Positions 33,426 through 39,462 of a stretch of DNA of 39,462 bases are shown here, one piece after another. The position numbers and the translations under genes are program-made. Each line of letters begins with the position of its first letter. Position 1 is the stretch's first letter. The DNA is from Fibrobacterales bacterium Fibro_02 (GTDB lineage Bacteria > Fibrobacterota > Fibrobacteria > Fibrobacterales > Fibrobacteraceae), in assembly GCA_001603905.1 (NCBI GenBank), contig LVAE01000081.1, positions 1-39,462 on the forward strand. The letters are read 5' to 3'. The notes beneath the pieces were generated by a model. The model saw only the letters and a list, made by a program, of their open reading frames with translations, was not told the DNA's origin and ran no database searches.

Positions 33426-34319
33426 ATGAGCGTTTTCTACCACCTTCCCGGCCTGTTCGAATTTTACGACCTATACAAGGCGTTTTTGCCTCTGTTCCGC
33501 GAGCATCGGGAATACTTTTACGAGTGGTGCGAAATCGGTTCTATTTACGGTGCGCCCAGCGATTGCCTGTGGGGTGGTGGCCGCGTCGGATTTGGCGATG
33601 CAGACCCCGAGTCCGTTGCTGCGCTCACCAAGGAATATGGCATCTCGGCGCGCTTGACCTTCAGCAATTCCTTGCTTCGCAAAGAACATCTTGCCGACAA
33701 AAAATGCAACGCCTTGTGCGCCCTCTTTGAGAAAAACGGAGCGGCTCCGAGCGGCGTCATCATTCATTCGGATTTGTTGCTCGATTACATCAAGGCGAAG
33801 TATCCGGGATTCTATTTCGTTTCTTCGACCACGAAGGTGCTGACAGATTTCGCCCAATTCGAGGGTGAACTGAACCGCGACGAATTTAGTTACGTGGTGC
33901 CGGATTTCAGGCTCAACAAGCAATTCGCTAAATTCAACGCACTATCGGCTGCGCAAAAGCAGAAAGTCGAGTTCCTGTGCAATGAATGCTGCTGGTTCGG
34001 CTGCCAAGACCGCAAAAAGTGCTACGAGAACGTGAGCCAAAAGAACCTCGGCGAAACTCAAGAAGACCATATTTGCGTCTCTCCGAACGCGGATCGCGGC
34101 TATCGCTTCTCCGATGCCATGAAAAATCCCGGATTTATCGGAATTGAAGACATTCAAAAGGTTTATGCCCCGCAAGGGTTCCGCCATTTCAAAATCGAGG
34201 GCCGCAGCCTCGGCAGCGCCGTCATCCTGGAATTTTTGCTCTATTACATGACCAAACCCGAATTCCAGCTCAAGGTCCGCGAAGAAATCTACCTCGACAG
34301 CTCGCTGGACTTGTTTTAG
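33426..34319 (+). CDS. Peptidase U32/UbiU-like cysteine-cluster protein
   Basis: 297 aa. The C-terminal 'FRHFKIEGRSLGSAVILEFL' matches the KIEGR signature of the U32/UbiU-UbiV family. A cysteine-rich stretch 'LCNECCWFGCQDRKKC', with another Cys in 'DHICVSP', could bind an iron-sulfur cluster as in that family. N-terminal part is barrel-like ('VIIHSDLLLDYIK', 'FYFVSSTTKV'). The frame opens at GTG 33393 but I prefer ATG 33426, directly after the TATATTTG element. Substrate and partners unknown. Confidence 0.7.
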   Translation: MSVFYHLPGLFEFYDLYKAFLPLFREHREYFYEWCEIGSIYGAPSDCLWGGGRVGFGDADPESVAALTKEYGISARLTFSNSLLRKEHLADKKCNALCALFEKNGAAPSGVIIHSDLLLDYIKAKYPGFYFVSSTTKVLTDFAQFEGELNRDEFSYVVPDFRLNKQFAKFNALSAAQKQKVEFLCNECCWFGCQDRKKCYENVSQKNLGETQEDHICVSPNADRGYRFSDAMKNPGFIGIEDIQKVYAPQGFRHFKIEGRSLGSAVILEFLLYYMTKPEFQLKVREEIYLDSSLDLF

Positions 34320-34330
34320 ACATTCGTTAG

Positions 34331-34357
34331 ACAGATTCCCTTTTACCTGTTTTTTTT
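34331..34357 (+). terminator. Weak intrinsic terminator after the U32-like gene
   Basis: ACAGAT / ACCTGT (one mismatch) with an 8-nt loop, then eight T's. Confidence 0.4.
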
Positions 34358-34420
34358 GCGATTTTAGGGATGTTCGCATAGGCGGTCATCTCCTTTTTTA
34401 CTATCATTCGTATTGACATA

Positions 34421-34444
34421 GCTCCGTACCGAATGGTTCGGAGC
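34421..34444. other. Intergenic hairpin
   Basis: GCTCCGTACC, loop GAAT, GGTTCGGAGC: 9 of 10 pairs. No U-run follows directly. Lies in the 414-bp gap 34320-34733, which also holds the candidate RNA (34477-34593) and a dispersed repeat (34637-34681). Confidence 0.5.
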
Positions 34445-34476
34445 GACCGGAATTTTTGAGATTCGTCTCTTATTCG

Positions 34477-34593
34477 ATGCTGGAAAATCACCACTTCTAA
34501 AAGCAATACAGAATAGGACGAACGCTCACGCCCGCATTGGGCGTGGGTCGTTTGTGTTTATGTATTGCAGGGTTGTGGTGACCCGTCCAGCAT
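34477..34593 (+). ncRNA. Candidate rod-shaped structured RNA
   Basis: 117 nt that folds into one long nested rod: ATGCTGGA/TCCAGCAT (34477-34484 with 34586-34593), TCACCAC/GTGGTGA (34488-34494 with 34575-34581), GCAATACA/TGTATTGC (34503-34510 with 34561-34568), and a terminal arm with CACGCCC/GGGCGTG (34527-34533 with 34539-34545) extended by AACG/CGTT. Two internal loops (8x6 and 7x5) interrupt it. The shape recalls 6S RNA, but I cannot identify the family; no SRP or tmRNA signature is present. A U-rich CCTTTTTA lies at 34613-34620. Strand is assumed. Confidence 0.5.
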
Positions 34594-34636
34594 ATAAGCC
34601 TACGACTCCACGCCTTTTTATTTATAAAAATGTGTG

Positions 34637-34681
34637 GAATGTCATTCTGGAGCGAAGCCGTTAGGCGTAGCGATAGAATCC
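34637..34681. repeat. Dispersed GTCATTCTGGAG-type element
   Basis: TGTCATTCTGGAGCGAAG ... GCGATAGAATCCA. The same two ends (GTCATTCTGGAG and GATAGAATCCA) recur inside the next gene at 37427-37463. Confidence 0.7.
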
Positions 34682-34733
34682 ATTGCTTAATTATGGCTTA
34701 GAATGGAACGACTCTCGCAACGCTGGAGCCATC

Positions 34734-37700
34734 ATGGCCGATTTGGACAAGAGCAAGATTCAAGCCGTCGCACAGTACATCGACGAAGTTTCCAAGCAGT
34801 TTTCTACGGGCAAGGCGACTGAGCACAGCTACCGCCCGGCACTTGCGAAACTGCTTGGTGACTTGCTTCCCAAATTCACCATCACCAACGAACCGAGCCG
34901 AATCCAGTGCGGAGCTCCGGACTACATTATCGCGAAAGGGAAAGGCGCAACATCCATTCCTGTTGCCTTCGTAGAAGCTAAAGACATTGGCGATAGCGAC
35001 CTGGATGGGAACCGCCAGCACAAGGAACAGTTCAACCGCTACAAGAACTCGCTAGACCATATCCTTTTCACGGATTACCTTGATTTTCATCTTTATGAAA
35101 ACGGCGAATTCATTAATAGCATTCGTATTGCGGAAATCAAAGGAAATAAGATTGCGCTGATAGACGCTAATGTCCCGATGTTTTTGGAGATGGTGGCGCA
35201 CATTGCGAAATCAACACCGCAGAAGATTACAAGTTCTACAAAACTGGCACAGATGATGGCCGCTAAGGCGCGCCTCCTTGCCGAAGTAATCGAAAAGACT
35301 CTCGAAGCCGATGGCGAAAAGACGGGTGAACTGGCGGGGCAATGGAAGTCTTTTCAGAAGGTGTTGATTCATGACTTGACGGAACGGCAATTTGCCGATA
35401 TTTACGCCCAGACGATTTGCTATGGAATGTTTGCCGCAAGGCTCCATGACGACACTCCTGATACGTTCAGTCGAGAAGAAGCGGCCACGCTCATTCCCAA
35501 GACAAATCCGTTCTTGCGCAAAGTTTTCCAGAATGTCGCCGCATTCGATGTAGATACAAGCATCGCATGGATTGTGGATGACCTAGCGGAAACATTCCGA
35601 GTGACGGACATGCCGAAGGTCATGAAGAATTTTGGAAAGGCTACGGGTCAAGCCGACCCCATGATTCACTTCTACGAAGATTTTCTACGCTATTACGACC
35701 CCAAGCAGAAAAAGGCCTGCGGTGTTTATTACACGCCCGAACCCGTCGTCCACTTTATCGTCAATGCCGTTGATGAAATTCTGAAAACGCGCTTTGGTTT
35801 GAGCGATGGTCTCGCTGATACGAGCAAGGTGACGATTCGCCAAACTTCGAACCTATATACGGACAACCGCACCAAAGACCACAAGAAATACGAAACGCGA
35901 GAATACCATAAAGTTCAGATTCTCGACCCGGCAACCGGAACGGGAACATTCCTTGCCGAAGTGGTTCGCAAGATATATTCCGGTATGGAAAACCAAAAGG
36001 GCGCTTGGCAAAATTATGTGGAAGAACATCTGCTTCCGCGCCTGAACGGTTTTGAATTCATGATGGCTCCATACGCCGTTGCACATTTGAAATTGGACAT
36101 GGTGTTAGCGCAGACAGGCTACAAGGCAAGACAGGACAAACGACTTCGCATATTCCTTACCAATTCCCTTGAAGAATGTGACCACGACACGGGGACATTG
36201 TTTGCACAATGGCTTGCGCAAGAAGCGAACGAGGCAAACCTTGTTAAGCGCGACACTCCCGTAATGGTGATGATTGGAAATCCGCCGTATAGTGTAAGCA
36301 GTAGCAATAAAAGCGCTTGGATCCAAGAATTGTCGGAAACCTACAAGAAGAATTTAAACGAGAGAAATATCCAACCACTTTCGGATGATTATATCAAATT
36401 CATTAGATTAGGTCACTACTATGTAGAAAAGAATGGCGAAGGAATTCTCGCGTATATTTCAAACAATAGTTTTATAGATGGAATCATCCATCGACAAATG
36501 CGAAAAGCATTGATGGAGACCTTTGATGAAATCTACATTCTTGATTTGCATGGCGACACTCGTAAAAAGGAAACTGCATTTGATGGCGATAAAGATGAGA
36601 ATGTCTTTGACATCATGCAAGGCGTAAGCATTAACATTTTTATTAAGAAAAAACAGAGTGTCATCCTGAGCGAAGCCCGTAAGGGCGAAGTCGAAGGATC
36701 TCTAGCCCGCGTTTACCATTATGAACTCTTCGGCAAACGCTTTGAAAAATACACATTTTTAGCAAAGACTTCTTTTAGCGATGTGCCCTGGAAAGAATTG
36801 TGTCCGCAAAGGCCTCAGTTCTTTTTTGTTCCAAAGGATTTTTCAATACAAGAAGAATACGAAAAAGGCTTCAAGATTGACGAACTAATGAAAATGAATA
36901 CAAGTGGGGTTCAATCAGGAAGGGATCTTTTATTTATAGATGAGAACCATTATGATTTAGAAGCAAGAATAGAAAAATTGTTGCAAAAGAAATATGATAG
37001 TAATTTTTCAAAATGTTACAATGTTGAAGATTCAAGCGGTTATCCGTTACTAAAAAGAATTGCAGAGTCACAATTTAATCCATCTAAAATACAGAAATAT
37101 CTATACCGACCTTTTGATCCTAAGATTATTTATTATGACGAGAAATTAATAAAAAGAGCGTTTTTTAAAGTCCATAATAATCTAATTGAAAAAAAAGAGA
37201 ATTTTGCTTTAATTGCATCGCGACAATGCATAGATAATTGGAAATATGTTTTTTGCACGAACAATGTTTGCGATATGAATTTGATTGCTAGTGCAGGGAA
37301 ATTAGGTGGTGGAAACGTTTTCCCTCTCTACCTTTACCCAACAGAAGGTGAAGAAAAGCTCGGCGAAACTCGCAAGCCCAATCTAGACGAAAAAATTTGG
37401 CATAAGATCGACGCATGCCTAGACGAATGTCATTCTGGAGGCCGAGGGCCGATAGAATCCATAGACCCTATCGAGGCGTCGCCTCTCCAGGGTGACAATC
37501 GTTCGCATATTACAACTCCAGAACAAGTATTCGATTACATCTACGGCGTTCTCCACACTCCGTCCTATCGTGAAAAATACAAGGAATTCCTGAAAATCGA
37601 TTTCCCGCGTATTCCTTATCCCGGAAACAAGGAAGAATTCGAACGCGTCGTTTTCATCGGCAATAAACTCCGCAAATTGCACCTGATGGAAGAAATTCCT

Positions 37701-38006
37701 CCGCAGGCGACCTCCTTTGACATCGAAGGCGACAATGCCGTAAGCGAGATTCGTTTTGAAAGGGAGATCCCCGACCAAGTCGGGGATGACATCAGCGGGA
37801 AAGTCTACATCAACAAGACGCAGTATTTTGCGAACGTTCCTGAACTAGCCTGGAACTTCTACATCGGCGGCTACCAACCCGCTCAAAAATGGCTCAAGGA
37901 CCGCAAGAACCGCACCCTTACCTTCGACGATATCTCGCATTACCGCAAAATCATCGCCATCCTTATCGAAACGCACAATTTGATGCTCAAATTGGAAGAA
38001 AAATAG
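34734..38006 (+). CDS. Single-chain restriction-modification enzyme (type IIG / ISP-like, no helicase)
   Basis: 1090 aa. N-terminal Mrr-like nuclease: Asp63 in 'GAPDYII' and Glu81-x-Lys83 in 'FVEAKDI' form a PD-(D/E)xK site. A helical connector follows, then an N6-adenine methylase with SAM motif I 'ILDPATGTGTF' near 397 and catalytic 'NPPY' near 513, then a ~550-residue specificity region. No helicase motifs lie between nuclease and methylase, so it is closer to type IIG than to classical type ISP. Start is ATG 34734 with GGAG 5 nt upstream; the TTG at 34683 lies at the edge of a repeat. Three palindromic repeats are translated within it (about residues 641-657, 898-922, 1010-1020). Codon use shifts to AT-rich in 36300-37330. 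Confidence 0.88.
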   Translation: MADLDKSKIQAVAQYIDEVSKQFSTGKATEHSYRPALAKLLGDLLPKFTITNEPSRIQCGAPDYIIAKGKGATSIPVAFVEAKDIGDSDLDGNRQHKEQFNRYKNSLDHILFTDYLDFHLYENGEFINSIRIAEIKGNKIALIDANVPMFLEMVAHIAKSTPQKITSSTKLAQMMAAKARLLAEVIEKTLEADGEKTGELAGQWKSFQKVLIHDLTERQFADIYAQTICYGMFAARLHDDTPDTFSREEAATLIPKTNPFLRKVFQNVAAFDVDTSIAWIVDDLAETFRVTDMPKVMKNFGKATGQADPMIHFYEDFLRYYDPKQKKACGVYYTPEPVVHFIVNAVDEILKTRFGLSDGLADTSKVTIRQTSNLYTDNRTKDHKKYETREYHKVQILDPATGTGTFLAEVVRKIYSGMENQKGAWQNYVEEHLLPRLNGFEFMMAPYAVAHLKLDMVLAQTGYKARQDKRLRIFLTNSLEECDHDTGTLFAQWLAQEANEANLVKRDTPVMVMIGNPPYSVSSSNKSAWIQELSETYKKNLNERNIQPLSDDYIKFIRLGHYYVEKNGEGILAYISNNSFIDGIIHRQMRKALMETFDEIYILDLHGDTRKKETAFDGDKDENVFDIMQGVSINIFIKKKQSVILSEARKGEVEGSLARVYHYELFGKRFEKYTFLAKTSFSDVPWKELCPQRPQFFFVPKDFSIQEEYEKGFKIDELMKMNTSGVQSGRDLLFIDENHYDLEARIEKLLQKKYDSNFSKCYNVEDSSGYPLLKRIAESQFNPSKIQKYLYRPFDPKIIYYDEKLIKRAFFKVHNNLIEKKENFALIASRQCIDNWKYVFCTNNVCDMNLIASAGKLGGGNVFPLYLYPTEGEEKLGETRKPNLDEKIWHKIDACLDECHSGGRGPIESIDPIEASPLQGDNRSHITTPEQVFDYIYGVLHTPSYREKYKEFLKIDFPRIPYPGNKEEFERVVFIGNKLRKLHLMEEIPPQATSFDIEGDNAVSEIRFEREIPDQVGDDISGKVYINKTQYFANVPELAWNFYIGGYQPAQKWLKDRKNRTLTFDDISHYRKIIAILIETHNLMLKLEEK
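36658..36702. repeat. Palindromic element translated in frame, first
   Basis: TGTCATCCTGAGCGAAG, core hairpin GCCC-GTAA-GGGC, then GAAGTCGAAGGATCT. Encodes 'VILSEARKGEVEGS' within the restriction-modification protein. Confidence 0.75.
37427..37496. repeat. Palindromic element translated in frame, second (compound)
   Basis: GTCATTCTGGAGGCCGAGG ... GATAGAATCC followed by GACCCTATC, GAGGC-GTC-GCCTC, CCAGGGTGACA. Encodes 'CHSGGRGPIESIDP' and on. Ends match the intergenic element at 34637. Confidence 0.75.
37767..37791. repeat. Palindromic element translated in frame, third
   Basis: Perfect hairpin ATCCCCGAC (37767-37775), CAA, GTCGGGGAT (37779-37787), followed by GACA. Encodes 'IPDQVGDDI'. Confidence 0.75.
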
Positions 38007-38171
38007 AGCTTCTTTGTTTTTGACAAAATTTTTCATATTGCGGTTCATTGTAGAAATGAATTTCTGAAACATGGGGATAAAAAGAATGCAGATATTTTTT
38101 CATCAATATTGAATGAATTCTTTGATGCTCGTGAAGAAAAACAACATATATACAACCAAATCGTGAATTGA
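38007..38171 (+). pseudogene. 54-codon open frame directly after the restriction-modification stop
   Basis: In the same frame as the preceding gene, starting with the codon after its TAG and ending at TGA 38169-38171. Reads 'SFFVFDKIFHIAVHCRNEF', 'NADIFSSILNEFFDAREEK', 'QHIYNQIVN', a plausible amphipathic helical protein end. No start codon or ribosome site. Either a relic of another gene or a tail cut off from the enzyme by a nonsense change. The remainder of the gap to 38256 is AT-rich with a GGGGC/GCCCC hairpin at 38204-38216 and nothing else I recognise. Confidence 0.4.
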
Positions 38172-38256
38172 AAAAGTGTTTCTATGTGAATCTCGGGGGG
38201 GAGGGGGCGGAGCCCCTACTATTTTAAATATATTCGAGCGCTAACTTGGAAAAAGC

Positions 38257-38287
38257 TTGCTTTTTGTCGAAGAATAATGTATATTTA
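38257..38287 (+). promoter_or_regulatory. Promoter of the type III toxin-antitoxin RNA
   Basis: TTGCTT (38257-38262), 17-bp spacer, TATATTTA (38280-38287); an overlapping TATAAT lies at 38286-38291. The predicted start falls at or next to the first base of repeat 1 (38293). Confidence 0.6.
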
Positions 38288-38292
38288 TAATA

Positions 38293-38384
38293 GACAGGGT
38301 GGCAGAGCATCCACCTGAGAAAAAAAGAAAGCTCGAAATGATGACAGGGTGGTAGAGCGACCACCTGAGAAAAAAAGAAAGCTC
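38293..38384 (+). ncRNA. Type III antitoxin RNA: two 42-nt pseudoknot repeats
   Basis: Direct repeats at 38293-38334 and 38343-38384 (period 50), differing only at three loop positions. Each can form an H-type pseudoknot: stem 1 GGTGG/CCACC (38298-38302 with 38311-38315; 38348-38352 with 38361-38365), and loop GAGC (38305-38308; 38355-38358) pairing with the 3' GCTC (38331-38334; 38381-38384) across an A-rich linker. This is the arrangement known for ToxI-type RNAs, which are cut by their toxin into single repeats that wrap and inhibit it. Located between promoter and terminator, upstream of the toxin gene. Confidence 0.82.
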
Positions 38385-38391
38385 ATTAGAT

Positions 38392-38435
38392 GAAGTCGTT
38401 TTTATATATCCATATAAAAGCGGCTTCTTTTTTTT
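38392..38435 (+). terminator. Attenuating terminator between antitoxin RNA and toxin gene
   Basis: 16-bp stem (38392-38407 with 38412-38427, two G.U pairs), loop ATCC, then eight T's. In type III systems a terminator at this place lets most transcripts stop after the RNA repeats and a few read on into the toxin. Confidence 0.88.
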
Positions 38436-38452
38436 GTCAAAAAAAGGAAAAC

Positions 38453-38902
38453 ATGAAAAAAGAAAACATCCCCAAGGTTATGCTGCTATCACCGTTGTTT
38501 TACGAGCGTTATGCAGATAATACCGAAATTCTTGTGAAGGAAAACCGCCCTTATTTGGTGTTGCTAGTGGAATACCGCTCCTTTAGGTTTGCGATTCCAT
38601 TTAGGTCGAATATCCAGCATACGCATGCATATAAATTTGAAAGTGAAAATTCCAAAAGGACATCGTCTGGGCTAGATTTTAGTAAAAGTGTCATTATTTT
38701 TAATGATGATGAAATTGGAATGCCTGCGCATATCGATTCACGAGAACATACGGAAATCATGAAGCGCTATATATTTATTGTGGAAAAATTTCAAAAGTAT
38801 ATTGATGATTTTATAGAGGGTTTGAAAAAAGAACCTTTGCCATCCAAATATAGGTTTTCTTCGTTGACTTACTATCGCGGTTGGTTGTTAAAAGGGACGT
38901 AG
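38453..38902 (+). CDS. Type III toxin-antitoxin system endoribonuclease toxin (ToxN/CptN/TenpN-like)
   Basis: 149 aa, the family's usual size. Landmarks: 'ENRPYLVLLVEYRSFRFAIP', then 'FRSNIQHTHAYKF', 'SGLDFSKSVIIF', and a helical C-terminal half ('MKRYIFIVEKFQKYIDDF'). The order and spacing of 'RPYxxxLVE', 'FAIPFRSNI.H' and 'GLDFSK.VII' match CptN/TenpN-type toxins as I know them. Start ATG 38453 is preceded by AAGGAA; the longer frame from 38390 would run through the terminator. The toxin is expected to cleave cellular and phage RNA and its own repeat RNA, acting in abortive phage defence. The repeats and terminator just upstream support the call independently. Confidence 0.82.
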   Translation: MKKENIPKVMLLSPLFYERYADNTEILVKENRPYLVLLVEYRSFRFAIPFRSNIQHTHAYKFESENSKRTSSGLDFSKSVIIFNDDEIGMPAHIDSREHTEIMKRYIFIVEKFQKYIDDFIEGLKKEPLPSKYRFSSLTYYRGWLLKGT

Positions 38903-38948
38903 TGTAGCTTATTTTTTCCGTTTTTCGGCTTTTTGGGGCGTTTTTTCA

Positions 38949-38979
38949 TTGTCTGAAACACGAAAAAATGCTATATTTG
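38949..38979 (+). promoter_or_regulatory. Promoter of mdh
   Basis: TTGTCT (38949-38954), 17-bp spacer, TATATTTG (38972-38979). Leader of about 35 nt with AAAGGAAGG at 39004-39012. Confidence 0.6.
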
Positions 38980-39016
38980 ATGCGTAAAAATCTAATTACC
39001 TTAAAAGGAAGGTTAA

Positions 39017-39462
<446 letters not shown>

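Noticed and set aside
34477..34593. SRP RNA, tmRNA or tRNA
   Set aside because: No SRP loop (GGAAGCAGG-like or GGNAA pair), no tmRNA ends and no cloverleaf. Kept only as an unassigned structured RNA.
34683..34733. TTG start for the restriction-modification enzyme
   Set aside because: The added 17 residues begin at the edge of a dispersed repeat. The ATG at 34734 has GGAG at good spacing.
38293..38384. Direct repeats as a CRISPR array
   Set aside because: Only two repeats with an 8-bp gap, no spacer-sized intervals, no cas genes. Pseudoknot pairing, a following terminator and a ToxN-like gene explain them better.
38390..38452. Longer start for the type III toxin
   Set aside because: It would encode the terminator hairpin; the ATG at 38453 with AAGGAA is better and gives the usual toxin length.

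Overview
The window looks like Fibrobacter (F. succinogenes or a close relative). A two-domain FISUMP lipoprotein (the 'Fibrobacter succinogenes major paralogous' domain) sits at 3715-5016. Many transcription starts carry a Bacteroidetes-like TAnnTTTG -7 element. Several exported proteins share a C-terminal module that looks like a type IX secretion sorting domain. Core genes use GC-rich third positions, which produces long antisense shadow frames. No rRNA, tRNA or CRISPR array was seen.

Layout. 100-3471: secreted histidine phosphatase (phytase/MINPP type), hisI and glyS. 3715-6606: FISUMP lipoprotein convergent with argH. 6640-27021: a large aryl polyene (APE) type pigment cluster. Its leftward arm holds a methyltransferase, a ketosynthase-like protein, an acyltransferase and a lipoprotein, then runs on into argH. 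Its rightward arm holds two ACPs, a fusion of COG4648-type membrane domain, AMP-ligase and dehydratase-like domain, a GT2, an LpxL-type acyltransferase, an aromatic amino acid lyase, a thioesterase, a LolA-like protein, an MMPL exporter, a lipoprotein, KS, DH, KR and KS. Together these can deaminate an aromatic amino acid to a cinnamate-type starter, load it on an ACP, extend and dehydrate it to an aryl polyene, attach it to a lipid/sugar anchor and move it to the outer membrane. 27097-34319: purine permease with apt, a radical SAM protein, a polar amino acid ABC transporter whose binding protein is fused to the permease in apparently swapped lobe order, a small ORF, a YfcE-like phosphodiesterase and a U32-like protein.

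The rightward APE operon is interrupted at 13373-16646 by an AT-richer block. It has three tandem copies of an exported protein gene, each preceded by a decayed C-terminal fragment of a second gene. One junction also carries a duplicate of the 5' end of the acyltransferase gene that lies beyond the block.

34320-38902 is an accessory, defence-like segment. It has a candidate rod-shaped RNA, a single-chain restriction-modification enzyme with palindromic repeats inserted in frame, and what I read as a complete type III (ToxIN/CptIN/TenpIN-like) toxin-antitoxin locus: promoter, two 42-nt pseudoknot-capable RNA repeats, intrinsic terminator and toxin gene. The window ends inside mdh.

All function calls rest on reading motifs by eye. 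No database search or folding program was run.
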